The translations under genes and the position numbers were made by a program. A stretch of 64,000 nucleotides of DNA, from positions 1-64,000 of the forward strand of contig CAWEYR010000007.1 of the NCBI GenBank assembly GCA_963813345.1, in the 5' to 3' direction. This DNA is from CAWDDA01 sp963813345. Its GTDB lineage: Bacteria > Acidobacteriota > Blastocatellia > RBC074. Shown one piece after another: positions 1 to 9,552 of this stretch (positions within the stretch are counted from its first letter, which is position 1; each line of letters opens with the position of its first letter). The notes under the pieces are model-generated. The model ran no database searches. It had not been told where the DNA came from and saw only the letters and a program-made list of their open reading frames with translations.

Positions 1-68
1 GCCGCTGCGAGCGCGCCGAGGAGGGCGAGAAGTGCAAGGATCACCGAGCCACAAACCCTCGAGGTCAC
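1..68 (-). CDS. partial CDS, putative signal-peptide N-terminus running off the left edge
   Basis: On the minus strand a GTG at 66-68 opens a frame that stays open to the window edge. The 22 visible residues start MTSRVCGSV and continue as a hydrophobic Leu/Ala stretch ending GALAA, which looks like a Sec signal peptide. It would follow the 113-589 membrane protein in the same direction after a gap of about 45 bases. Only the leader is visible, so no function can be given. An alternative reading in another frame continues the Gly/Ser-rich tail of the upstream gene (see findings), so the call is weak. Confidence 0.3.
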   Translation of the reverse strand, partial: MTSRVCGSVILALLALLGALAA

Positions 69-112
69 TATCTGACGATCCGCTGCTGCCACCGCCACTA
101 CTTCCTAACCCA

Positions 113-589
113 CTAAACATTCCCGATTTGACGCTCTTTGTCTGCGATTGATCCACCTGCCCAGCTGTCACTTGCTCCGCCGCCGCCAGAGCTTCCGCCA
201 CCAAATGTGACGGGGGTGTCTCGGTCGCCGAGGACGATATCGCCGAAAGTCACAGGCAGATCCAGGGACACTGCATCCGGACCGGCACTCGATCCGCGGC
301 CTGATCTCGACTTGATGGAAATCCAGATGCGCAGCAAAAGAAGAAAGACGCCGTACCCGGCAATGACGGATAGCGGGTATCGGAACACCATGCGCGTTAA
401 TCCCAGATGCAGGAGGCCGATCGAGCTGAAGAATCCCGCCGCGCCCGCCAGGCTTATGATAAGAACCATTTCGAGCCGAGGAGAACTGTGTCGGAGCAGG
501 CGCTCCTGGATGCGTGCTATCTCAATTTCCCGGTTTGCTCTTTTGCGCATATCAATTAATTTTATCTCCGAGGGTGTCGATTTACCCAC
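113..589 (-). CDS. hypothetical membrane protein with Gly/Ser-rich tail
   Basis: The 158-residue protein has a charged N-terminus (MRKRANREIEIARIQERLL), two hydrophobic segments at about residues 41-64 and 70-90, then a basic stretch and a C-terminal tail rich in glycine and serine. I do not recognise the family. The longest start is a GTG at 587-589 with GAGG just upstream; an internal ATG (residue 14) is an alternative. Residues after the last codon continue as a similar Gly/Ser-rich stretch in another frame, so the C-terminus may be cut by an indel near position 115. It is divergent from the DoxX gene. Confidence 0.55.
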   Translation of the reverse strand: MGKSTPSEIKLIDMRKRANREIEIARIQERLLRHSSPRLEMVLIISLAGAAGFFSSIGLLHLGLTRMVFRYPLSVIAGYGVFLLLLRIWISIKSRSGRGSSAGPDAVSLDLPVTFGDIVLGDRDTPVTFGGGSSGGGGASDSWAGGSIADKERQIGNV

Positions 590-626
590 GCCTCATTCGA
601 CTTAATCAATGAAACAAGGTACTACA

Positions 627-1061
627 ATGGCGCCAGCCACAATTGAAAGGGGAGTTTCGCAATTGGATAATCGTGACGCAACTTCTTCGAAAGCGCAGAT
701 CTGGGCTGGACGCATCATCAGCGGACTAGCCGCCCTTTTCCTGCTCGTTGATGGAGTCATGAAGTTGTTTAAGCCTGCTGTTGTGGTGGAGGCAACTACT
801 CGTCTTGGATATCCGGAAAGTACGATCGTCGGAATCGGAATCGTCCTGGTTGTTTGCACGATCCTTTACATGATTCCGCAAACGTCAGTACTGGGGGCGC
901 TCCTGTTGACCGGCCATCTGGGCGGAGCAGTCGCTACACATGTGCGTGCCGGCGGCACCCTGTTTGAGATTATTTTCCCAGTGATTATAGGTTCACTTGT
1001 GTGGGGAGGTCTGTTCCTGCGCGAGAGCCGGCTGCGAGCACTGATTCCGTTGAAACAATAA
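627..1061 (+). CDS. DoxX-like small membrane protein
   Basis: A protein of about 144 residues with four hydrophobic segments (roughly residues 25-45, 65-85, 90-110 and 115-135 from this start), typical of the DoxX/DoxX-like family. The family signature region LFLLVDGVMKLFKP lies after the first helix and GALLLTGHLGGAVATHVR in the third. I chose ATG 627 because an AAGG sits about 8 bases upstream; the frame is also open from ATG 609. DoxX-like proteins are inner-membrane proteins of poorly defined role, often linked to redox stress. It is followed 21 bases later by the DUF2277 gene, probably in one transcript. Confidence 0.82.
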   Translation: MAPATIERGVSQLDNRDATSSKAQIWAGRIISGLAALFLLVDGVMKLFKPAVVVEATTRLGYPESTIVGIGIVLVVCTILYMIPQTSVLGALLLTGHLGGAVATHVRAGGTLFEIIFPVIIGSLVWGGLFLRESRLRALIPLKQ

Positions 1062-1082
1062 GTCGCGACCTGGATTCCAGTC

Positions 1083-1352
1083 ATGTGTAGAAATATCAAG
1101 ACCCTCTTTAACTTCGAACCTCCGGTGACGGAGGAAGAGATTCGAGCAGCGTCATTGCAGTTCGTGCGAAAGCTGACGGGCTTCAACAAGCCATCAAAGG
1201 CCAACGAAGCCGCATTCCTCGCCGCGGTTGACGAAGTGGCCGAGGTTTCCAGAAACCTGCTAACCTCACTTCAGACGAGCGCGCCACCGCGGAACCGTGA
1301 TGAAGAGGCAGCGAGGGCCCGCGCGCGCGCGGCACAAAGGTTCGGCATCTGA
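1083..1352 (+). CDS. DUF2277 family protein
   Basis: The 89-residue sequence begins MCRNIKTLFNFEPPVTEEEI and contains LQFVRKLTGFNKPSKANE, both hallmarks of the DUF2277 family, small soluble proteins found in many soil bacteria. It matches the family's usual length. The biochemical role is unknown. No clear ribosome binding site precedes the ATG. The C-terminal third is Arg/Ala-rich (RDEEAARARARAAQRFGI). The stop is followed within 2 bases by palindromic element A1, which probably ends the DoxX-DUF2277 transcript. Confidence 0.9.
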   Translation: MCRNIKTLFNFEPPVTEEEIRAASLQFVRKLTGFNKPSKANEAAFLAAVDEVAEVSRNLLTSLQTSAPPRNRDEEAARARARAAQRFGI

Positions 1353-1354
1353 CC

Positions 1355-1505
1355 CTGGGAGCGCCGGCCTCCGGCCGGCCCGAGCCGCGAAGCGTGCGAG
1401 TCGTGGCAGAGGTCCTTGTGCGAACTCGCACGCTTCGCGGCTCGGGGCCGGCCGGAGGCCGGCGCTCCCAGGGCGGCGCTCCCAGGCGGCGCTCCCAGGC
1501 GCTCC
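1355..1505. repeat. palindromic element A1 (about 150 bp hairpin)
   Basis: Long imperfect inverted repeat. The left arm starts GGGAGCGCCGGCCTCCGGCC and runs through GAGCCGCGAAGCGTGCGAGT; the right arm mirrors it and ends GCCGGCGCTCCCAGG. Two extra copies of the arm end (GGCGCTCCCAGG) are stacked on the right side up to about 1500. The same element recurs at 21.9 kb, 38.1 kb and 57.4 kb. It lies between the DUF2277 stop and the PadR gene. Confidence 0.9.
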
Positions 1506-1532
1506 GGTTTGCACTTCAACCACTTCCCTATG

Positions 1533-1560
1533 TAGAATCCTTATTAGATAGAATCCTATC
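1533..1560. promoter_or_regulatory. candidate PadR operator
   Basis: Immediately upstream of the PadR start, the 9-mer TAGAATCCT occurs twice (1533-1541 and 1549-1557) with a 16-bp period, and the second copy lies in a perfect short dyad GATAG-AATC-CTATC (1547-1560). PadR-family repressors commonly bind dyads in their own promoter, so autoregulation of the PadR-permease pair is plausible. No experimental support; the assignment rests on position and symmetry. Confidence 0.35.
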
Positions 1561-1576
1561 AAGGGACTTACGATGA

Positions 1577-1903
1577 ATGGGTAAAGGGTTTCTTACTTAC
1601 TCCACCGCCGTCATCCTCCAGGCTGTCGCTAACGGCTACCGGTACGGGTTCGACATTATTGACATCACCGGCGTGCCGGGCGGCACCGTTTATCCGGCAT
1701 TGCGAAGGCTCGAAAGCGCCGGATATCTCGCCTCGAAGTGGGAAGAACAGAGTATCGCTCAGGAAGAACCACGGCCACCTCGCAGGTATTACGATCTCAC
1801 TCACGCAGGCCGCGAGGCTTTGGCCGAAGCCGTAAGGCGTTACCGTTTTCTGGAACAGACGCAGCTCGTCAGGAAGCACGCACCAAAACCTTCACGCGCA
1901 TGA
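1577..1903 (+). CDS. PadR-family transcriptional regulator
   Basis: The 108-residue winged-helix protein contains the PadR hallmark GGTVYPALRRLESAGYL (recognition helix and following strand, residues about 35-51) and the wing sequence RRYYDLTHAGREAL (about 69-82). PadR proteins are dimeric repressors. The C-terminal dimerisation helix is short, as in subfamily-2 members. Its stop is 10 bases before the GTG start of the ADOP permease, an arrangement very common in Acidobacteriota, so it probably regulates that permease. A candidate operator lies just upstream. Confidence 0.92.
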   Translation: MGKGFLTYSTAVILQAVANGYRYGFDIIDITGVPGGTVYPALRRLESAGYLASKWEEQSIAQEEPRPPRRYYDLTHAGREALAEAVRRYRFLEQTQLVRKHAPKPSRA

Positions 1904-1913
1904 GGTCACATCA

Positions 1914-4616
1914 GTGCCTTCTCACCCCAACAGGAAACGACTCTCCACCAGACCGCACCTGCAGTTGATCGCGCTCGTCGGAGTGATCGTCCCGCGCCGC
2001 CTGCGCGCCGATTGGCGCCAGGAGTGGGAGGCCGAGTTGCGCTACCGCGAAATGTTACTCGAGGAGTGGGAGCGGCTCGACTGGTACAACAGGCTCGACC
2101 TGCTGCGGCGCAGCACAAGCGCATTCTGGGATGCGCTCTGGCTACAGCAACTTCGATGGGAGGACGAAATGATTCAAGACTTGCGCTATGCCGTTCGAAT
2201 GTTGCTCACGAATCCCGGTTTCACGGCCGTCGTGGTCCTGACACTCGCTCTCGGTATTGGCGCCAATGCAGCGCTTTTCTCCGTGGTCAACGGTGTGCTC
2301 TTGAATCCGCTGCCCTACCCGCAGCCTGAACAGCTCGTGACACTCCACCAGAGCAAGCCGAACTTTGAAACCGGCGCCATTCCCTACCTGAATTTTCGCG
2401 ACTGGCAAAAAGGTAATCAAACCTTTTCGGCAATGGCGATTTCGCGCGGGTTCGGATTCAGTCTGACAGGCACGGGCGAAGCCGAGCGCGTCAGCGCGCG
2501 ATTCGTGACCGCGGATTTCTTTTCGGTGCTCGGTATTCAACCAGCGCTCGGTCGCACCTTTTCGCCGGGCGAAGATGAGCGAGGTCGAGAGCCGGTAGTA
2601 GTCATCAGCGCGGGCTTGTGGCAGCGCAAACTGAGCTCCGCAGCTGACGCAGTCGGAAAGGCGCTAACGTTGAATGACAAGCCCTATACCATCGTAGGCG
2701 TCCTTCCGGCGAGCTTCAGCTTTGGTACCGCCGATGTGTACGTGCCGATCGGCCAGTGGAATAATCCGGGACTCGAAAACCGGGGGGCTGCCCTGGGGCT
2801 GCACGGCATTGGCCGTCTCAAGCCTGGAGTTACCTTCGAACAGGCTCAGGCCGATATGGACAGAGTATCGCTCAATCTTGCCGAAGCGTATCCGGATACA
2901 AACAAGAACAACAAGGCCAAAGCTAGTGCCACTCAAGGAGAGACTGGTCGGTGACATCGGGTCGCTCTTGTGGATGTTGTTCGGTGCGGTGGGGTTCGTC
3001 CTGCTTATCGCGTGTGTCAACGTCGGAAATCTGCTGGTTGCACGCTCCACGGGTAGAACACGCGAATTCGCGATTCGCGCCGCCTTGGGCGCTGGCAAAG
3101 GGCGCCTGCTCCGCCAGTCTCTCACTGAGAGCACACTTCTCGCTCTGATGGGCGGCGGACTTGGACTGGCAGTTGCCGGCTGGTCTACAAAGGCTGCGCT
3201 CAGCGCATTGCCCACCGCACTTCCACGCGCTCAAGAGGTGTCGCTCGATAGCCGTGTCCTTCTCTTCACACTGGCTGTTTCGCTCCTCACCGGAATCCTT
3301 GCCGGACTGGTCCCGGCTCTCAAGACGTCTCATTGGCGTTTATCAGAGGCGCTGAAGGAAGGCGGACGTGGTACGGGCGGCATGCGCCATCGCGCGCAAG
3401 GAGCTTTAGTCGCAGTTGAGATGGCACTCGCTCTCGTATTGTTGATCGGCGCGGGTTTGATGATTCGCAGCCTGAGCGCGCTCTGGAACGTCGATCCAGG
3501 CTTTCGTGCAGACAACGTCCTCACCTTTGGCCTCAGCCTTCCGCCGTCAATGCAGAAGGCAAGCCCGGGTGCGATTCGCAGCACTGTGCGTCAGTTAGGT
3601 GACGAGATCGCATCAACTCCAGGTGTCCAGGCAACTTCATTCTCGTGGGGAGCCGTTCCACTTCAGGGCGAGGACGACCTGTTCTTCTGGATCGACGGAA
3701 AGCCGAAACCCGCGAGTCAAAGTGAAATGAACATGGCGCTCGTCTATATTGTCGAACCAGGTTATCTGGACGTCATGGGCATCTCGCTCAAGCAGGGCCG
3801 TTTCTTTTCCAATCAGGATGATGAACGATCTTTACCAGTCGCCGTGATTGACGAGGTTTTTGCGAGCAAGCATTTTCCGAATGAAGACCCAATCGGCAAG
3901 CGAATCCACATGAACGATGATCAACCTCCGTCTCAGATTGTTGGGGTAGTGGGGCACGTGAAGCAGTGGTCTATCGATGCGGAGGATGAAAAGCAGTCGC
4001 TTCAGGCGCAGCTTTATCTTCCGTTCAGAGCGATCGCGGACGAAGAGATGCCTCGCGTGCCTGCCGGCGTAGGCGTACTGACGCGGTCAGCGGGAGGTTC
4101 AGCGGAATGCCGGTGCCGGGATTGTTCGATTCGATCCGCCGAGTCGTCCAAAGCCACAATAGCCAGAACGTTATCTTCAGACCTCAAACGATGAATGAGG
4201 TGATCGCCGCCACAGTAGCTGCACAACGTTTTTCGATGATTCTGCTTGAGGCATTTGCGGCCGTAGCTCTGTTGCTCGCGAGCATAGGGCTTTACGGCGT
4301 TATCTCGTATCTCGTCGGCCAGCGGACGCAGGAACTCGGCATCCGTCTGGCACTGGGAGCTCAGCGCAAGGACGTTCTAAGTCTCGTCCTGAGTCATGGA
4401 ATGAAGATGGTGCTGGGTGGCGTGGCCCTCGGTCTGATCGCTGCGTTTGGACTTACGCGGTTGCTGGCAACGCTGCTTTATGGCGTGAGCGCAACGGATC
4501 CGGTTACCTTCGCGAGCATTACACTACTGCTGATTGCAGTCGCGTTACTCGCGTGCTTCATTCCAGCACGCCGCGCGATGAAGGTAGACCCGCTGGTTGC
4601 ACTGCGGCACGAGTGA
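1914..4616 (+). CDS. ADOP-type (acidobacterial duplicated orphan) ABC permease, MacB/FtsX family, frameshifted
   Basis: About 900 residues in three frames. From the GTG at 1914 (GAGG upstream): an N-terminal cytoplasmic prefix (LRADWRQEWEAELRYRE) of about 80 residues, a first transmembrane helix (TLALGIGANAALFSVVNGVL) leading into a MacB-like periplasmic domain, an FtsX permease domain (RTREFAIRAALGAGKGRLLR), then a second periplasmic domain and second FtsX domain ending PARRAMKVDPLVALRHE. This is the duplicated architecture named ADOP; no ATPase gene adjoins it. The frame changes near 2920 (an extra A in GCCAAAGCT) and near 4105 (one A missing before the MPVPGLFDS segment). Both are single-base changes in short A runs, so the protein is probably intact in the organism. 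Its substrate is unknown. Confidence 0.88.
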
Positions 4617-4620
4617 TTTC

Positions 4621-4672
4621 GTATGGAGTTCAAGCTTCAGCTTGCAGGCAAGCTAAAGCTTGAACTCCATAC
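4621..4672. terminator. palindromic element D1, probable bidirectional terminator
   Basis: A near-perfect inverted repeat: GTATGGAGTTCAAGCTT on the left and AAGCTTGAACTCCATAC on the right. It begins 5 bases after the permease stop and ends 13 bases before the stop of the convergent FHA-oxidoreductase gene, so it probably terminates both. The same arms occur at 6.9 kb and 55.1 kb (family D). Confidence 0.75.
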
Positions 4673-4685
4673 TTAAGTCTCCACA

Positions 4686-6802
4686 TCAGACTCCAATACT
4701 CTCCAGAAACTTTGTTGGTTTCTCGCTCCCGATAAGAGCAAAGACATAGTCATTGGGAATGCAGGCCTTCTCTTCTCCCGTTCCCGCATCCAGTAACATT
4801 ACATCTCGCTCTCTGATCTCTTTGACCTTAGTGCGGAAGAAGACTTTGATTCGGCCCGCATCCATGCAGTCATAAACTTTTATCTTGTTGGCCAGCTTGA
4901 GGTCCCCTTTGAAATCACTACGCACAACGAGCGTGACCTCGTTGTGGCCTGTCAGTTGTACAGCCGCTTCAACCGCTGAATTGCCTGCACCGACGACCAT
5001 GCATTTCTTATCGCGGTATTCATCCGCGTTCGAGAGCTGATACTTAACCTTGTCATCGAGACGCCACGAGTCATCAGACCACACTTCGGTTTTCAGATCT
5101 TCACCGGGAACTCCCAGCTTCATGCGGGAGCCGTGATTTCCGATTGCCAGGATCACGCGGCGCGCACGATAAGTCACCTCCTCTTTGCCTCCGTCTCTGG
5201 CAGTAAGGATGGTGAAGCTAGCGGCGCCGCTTGACTCGCTGCGCCTGATATCCTTGCAACTCTCGCCTTCATGGATTTCCAGGTCGTGCGCCGTCAGTGT
5301 TCGCATCCAGGATTCAAGCAGTTCTTCCTTCTGCGCGCCTGCGCCAGGCAGCGGAAGCGCACCCTTCGGTTTGACTGTGTCCGGTTTGAAGGTGACATAC
5401 TTTCCTGCGGGATAATTTTGAATCGTGCTCACGATTCTGTTCTGTTCTATGGCGACGTAGCGAAGGCCCCGTTGCCTGGCAATAACCGTTGCCGACAGTC
5501 CCGATGGCCCGACGCCAATAATCGCCACGTCATAGGGAATGTCCCGGTTGGGGCCCTCTTCTCGCAAGTCTTCGACTATGTAATCAATCACCCGCGCGCC
5601 TTCGTTGATGGCATTCTTGATCAGCGGCAGGCCGGAAACGTCACCGATGAGATAGACACCGGGCACGTCCGTCATCAGCTTCTGATCGCGGCGCGGTACC
5701 CTTCTCGGCGGGATGGCTTTTTCTGTGTTAACGACAACGCAGGCTTTAGGCACTGTCGGACACTCGGCCATGCAGCTCAGGTCTTCCATGCACTGATCGA
5801 GCGCCACTGGTGTCGCTACGCCTCCGACCATTTCAAGCACATTGTGCGGGCAAGCCTCGACACACGCGTGACAGCCAATACACAGAAACGGGTCAATGAC
5901 AGGGTGAGGATACGCCGGCCCTTCGTCTCGCACGTGGAATGAATCCAGAGTTCCTGTTGCAGCGTTCTTGGTCCTCGTCTCGAGCGCCCCACTCCTGATT
6001 CTGACCAGCAAAGCTCGCCGTCTTAACGTGAGGGCTGTCAGCAGGACCAGTCCCGAAAGCGGCGACGCCGATACTAAGCTCAGCCACACATACCAGGGCT
6101 GCTCGGCGAATTGAGCCTGTGGTGACCATCCCACCCGGCCACAACAACAATCATCGAGAACAGAAACACAATCACACTGCCCCATATGAACCATGATGGC
6201 TTCCAGGGTTGTTTGAGATCCAGAGTAGGTATCCAATTGAACTGGGCCTTCCCAATTCGTTGCTCGCGCTGAGGCCGAAGTGGCGATCTTTCGGTCATCT
6301 TCCCGGCCTCTCGACGACGCTTGTCCCAGAAGATTTTGAGGGCCGGTACATCGAGTGCACTGAACTCACTTGTGATGGTCAGTCTTCCAGTGCGTGCAAA
6401 AGGACTCGTTAGTCGATCTGTGACGCCTTTGAGATTTGGGAGTTGAATTGTCTCGCGGGCTGGGACTAAGCCGGCCTCGAGTTCAACGATGATGCATAGC
6501 CCGTCCGGGCTTACTACTATGCGGAGCAGGTATGGCCCCACTTGAACAGTCGCGCTTCCCTCGAGCGGAGCCTGCTCAACGAGCATTCCATCGAGGATTG
6601 TCGTGCTGGACCGCGAAAGGTTAAAGAGCCAGTACTCACCACCGATCTCGCGAATGCCGACGTGTGTGTCGGATACCGCCCGATGGTTGAGCGTCAGATC
6701 ATTACCCGGTAGCCGCCCGATCGTCAGACCTTCGCTCTCGATCACCAGGTCTTCAATCTGCTGATCGGTCCGCTTGATGATGTATCGGGTAGTTGCAGGC
6801 AT
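4686..6802 (-). CDS. FHA domain - transmembrane - 2x[4Fe-4S] ferredoxin - FAD/NAD(P) oxidoreductase, frameshifted
   Basis: About 705 residues. The N-terminus is an FHA phosphopeptide-binding domain (IGRLPGNDLTLNHRAVSDTH, residues about 25-45). A hydrophobic pair follows: WFIWGSVIVFLFSMIVVV and, across a one-base frame change near 6130, LSLVSASPLSGLVLLTAL. Next is a bacterial ferredoxin domain with CIGCHACVEACPHNV and a second Cys set (CMEDLSCMAECP). The C-terminal half is a two-dinucleotide-binding flavoprotein: GVGPSGLSATVIARQRG for FAD and GAGNSAVEAAVQL for NAD(P), related to thioredoxin-reductase/YpdA-like enzymes. I infer a membrane-anchored NAD(P)H:ferredoxin-type reductase whose partner choice or activity is set by phospho-Thr recognition. 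It lies directly downstream of the cNMP/Fe-S/cytochrome gene and probably works with it. The partner and acceptor are not known. Confidence 0.8.
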
Positions 6803-6812
6803 AAGAGAAAGA

Positions 6813-6980
6813 AGGGGTCAGTGGTCAGTGGCCAGGGGTCAGGGGTCGGCATCAGTGGTTTGAGTTCAAGCTTTAGCTTGTGGTTGCATTCGAGTTGCAT
6901 GCAGCAGGCTAAAGCGTGAACTCCATATTCCGACCACTGACCACTGACCCTGATCCCTGCTCACTAACCACTGACCACTT
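6813..6980. repeat. nested palindrome: GGTCAGTGG-type arms enclosing element D2
   Basis: Outer arms are runs of GGTCAGTGGTCAGTGG on the left (6816-6835) and CCACTGACCACTGACC on the right (6933-6950, with further copies to 6980). Inside sits element D2 (6860-6930), with arms GAGTTCAAGCTTTAGCTTG and its mirror ending TGAACTCCATA. The right outer arm overlaps the 3' end of the neighbouring minus-strand gene: its last codons (VVSG and stop) are read from the repeat. Confidence 0.75.
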
Positions 6981-9433
6981 GTATTACGTGTATCACCATC
7001 AGCGCCAGCATCAGAGATGTGAAGATGACGTGCGGCGGCAGCCACGCTTTCAACAACCGGTGCAGCAGTATGAGCGCTTCGACGCGACGCAGCGTCGCAG
7101 CCGCTTCAACCGCTTTGATCAATTTGCCTTGCTGCTTATTGTCCAGACCTGCCGTCATTGGTTTGAACTCTTCCTTCGCTGCTCCAAGCAGCGCGTCAAG
7201 CTTCTCCCGTTTCACGTACTGCCTGAGCAGATAAGCAGTAGAGAGCAGGCGCGGCAACACTCGCTCTGTCACCGCATTGCATACAGCTTCTGAGGAAGAA
7301 CCGGCAATAGTCGCGATCTCTTGTTGCAGCTCCGTTCGCCGCGCTTTCAGATCATCCAGCAACAGTGGTTCACCTTCGATCTGCGGTCAACAGACGCGGA
7401 ACTGCAAAATAACAAACGATGCCAAACAAACCTGAGAGGATTACCATATCGAACGAACCTCTCAGCAACATCGTGAGCAATCCGCCTGATTCTGTTCCAC
7501 CGTGGAGCAGCAGCATGATTCCGGTCATCACTCCCAGATATGAATGCGCAAGCATCCAATACCTAAGCGGTCCCGCGCGCCGCTTATAAATTTGCCGTCG
7601 CATTGGATAGGTCATCAATGCGCCGATGCCGATCAGCCCGGCAAGCCCCGTGATCCAGCGCATGTTGAGGAATCCGAGAATTCCTCCGCCTAAGCCATAT
7701 CGCTCAATTCCTATCACTGCTCCAATCGTCGCGACCACCACGAGCAATATTCCCGCAAAATGCAACAGCCGTTTGAACGGATCAGATTGATGAATATTCC
7801 GGCCTACTGCATGTCGTCTGATCAACAAAAGCCAGGCCCTCAATCTGTTTGATCTCGGTGAAGTATTCCCGCGGATTGATACGCGCGAGCGCTCCGGTAG
7901 GACAATTCTCCTCACAACCATAAGCCGGGGACTTGCTCCCAGCCGGGTTGAGCGTTGTGCCGGTGCAAAGGTTGCATTTGACTGCGAGCAGATCATCAGT
8001 TTGATCGACGGCTGGCGGCAGTGGCTCGGGCGCGACGCTCAGCCAATGTCGCCAACGCTTCAAGCCCTGTCGCCAGCTATCGTTTCTTTCCCTCGCCTGC
8101 CTCAGCATTACGAGGGACCATCGAGATCGCGTGGTACGGACAATTCGCCGCACAATCTCCGCAGCCGATGCAGGTGTTACGGTCAATGTCTATCTGGCCA
8201 GGACTGTGGCGACTGATGGCGCCGGTCGGACACCCGGTCAGGCATTCAGGATCCTTGCAATGAAGGCATACCGACGGAGCAAGCACCTGCTGAACCGCAT
8301 TTTTCCGCGGAGCCTCAAGTTGCGTCCTTCGCGTAATGTTGATGCCGCGCCGCAGCAGTCGTGACTGGCCATGAATCTGGTGGCAAGCCAGCGAACAGCG
8401 GCCGCAACGAACGCACAGGTCCATGTCCATGACCAGCAGGTTGGTCCCATCAACCAGGCCGGTATTGATGAGTCTCTCTTGAGATTCGAGTAGCTGTGCA
8501 CGAGCTTCAGGCACGCGCGCGAGGCTCTCTCCAATGATTGCAGGCGCCGAAAAGCGAGAGAGCTCTTTGATCAACGCGTCGCGGAGCGCTGGTTTCTCAC
8601 GCAATTGGGAGATCGAGATCATGAGCACTTCGGAGCGCCCCATGAGCGTTACTGTGTAGGGCCAGCTCACCTGTTGCATCACGCCGTCAAGACCAAAGCA
8701 GTGCCCATAACCCAGGTAGTCGTGCAGCACCTCGCCGCCTGAAGCGCCCTGGTCCTGACTGCGGCGAAGCCACCCATCCTGGATCACGTACAGGAAATCC
8801 ACGCGACTCCGCTCTCGAAAGAGAACATGGTCTTTCGCGAAGACGCCGAATCGGGATAAGTTGCCACCGTGAGCGATCAGACTTTGGGTAAGTTCTGTTG
8901 AGAGGTTAATTCTCTGGTAAGCGGATTTCAGACTTTGACGCAGATACGTTCGATCGAGACTCTGGCTGAATCCGGATAGTTTGCGGAGGAGACGCAACGC
9001 GGGACGCTGAACTTCTAAGCAGCCGCACCTCTTCGTCCGAAGCTCTGACAGTAGACGAATGAGGCACACCTGCGAGCACGGATATTTCACCAAACTGCCT
9101 GCCGGGCGGAACTTCCGAGATCCGGACCTCGCCGCGGTCAGGAGTGCTGCGAAACACTTCCGGCTGTCCACTAACTACAAGATAGAAACTATTGCCTCCC
9201 CAGTCTCCTTCCCGGACGATCGTTTCCCCAGGTTCGTACGTCAGCAACCGCACATATGGCCCGATCTTCCGCCCATTGTAGTTTCGCCCATAGACGACTA
9301 CTTCCAGGTCGAGCTCGTGCTGAAAACGGCCGTCGCGCACTGCAGCGAGGTCAGCGACAGACGGAAGCGATTGGATCGCCTGAAGAATTTCTCGACGGCT
9401 CTCATGCTCTCGTGGCATACGACCACTGGTCAC
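6964..9433 (-). CDS. dual cNMP-binding - 4x[4Fe-4S] - di-heme-b-like membrane redox protein, frameshifted
   Basis: About 823 residues spread over frames changing near 9020, 8090, 7800 and 7370. In order: a cNMP-binding domain (LTYEPGETIVREGDWGGNSF, then GRQFGEISVLAG); a second, more divergent one (AKDHVLFRERSRVDFLYVIQ, YLGYGHCFGLDGVM); a four-cluster HycB/NrfC-like ferredoxin region (CVRCGRCSLACHQ, CLHCKDPECLTGCPTG, CIGCGDCAANCPY, CNLC plus CEENCPTGAL); then about five transmembrane helices. Two of those helices carry His pairs 14 residues apart (HSYLGVMTGIMLLLH and HVIFTSLMLALMVIH), the pattern that ligates two b hemes in ferric-reductase/cytochrome-b-like proteins. I infer transmembrane electron transfer gated by nucleotide binding. 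The GTG at 9433 is the longest start; ATG 9418 is an alternative. It precedes the FHA-flavoprotein gene. Confidence 0.78.
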
Positions 9434-9460
9434 TCATGTGCAGTTTTGAGTGTTTGAACA

Positions 9461-9517
9461 AGATTCTGAGGTGTAATTTGCGGATGATGAAGTTGTTAAG
9501 ATTACACCTCAGAATCT
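9461..9517. repeat. perfect 17-bp inverted repeat between two minus-strand genes
   Basis: AGATTCTGAGGTGTAAT (9461-9477) is mirrored exactly at 9501-9517, with a 23-base loop. It lies between the cupin stop and the start of the cNMP redox gene. It could be a terminator for the cupin gene, although it has no U-tract. It could also be an operator for the redox operon. It does not match the other palindrome families here. Confidence 0.7.
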
Positions 9518-9552
9518 GCGCTGGCTCGATGTTCTACTAATCCCCCTTGAGA

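Noticed and set aside
1355..1505. Family A hairpins as CRISPR repeats or rRNA/tRNA genes
   Set aside because: They are isolated palindromes without spacers; I found no tRNA cloverleaf or rRNA core sequence in them.
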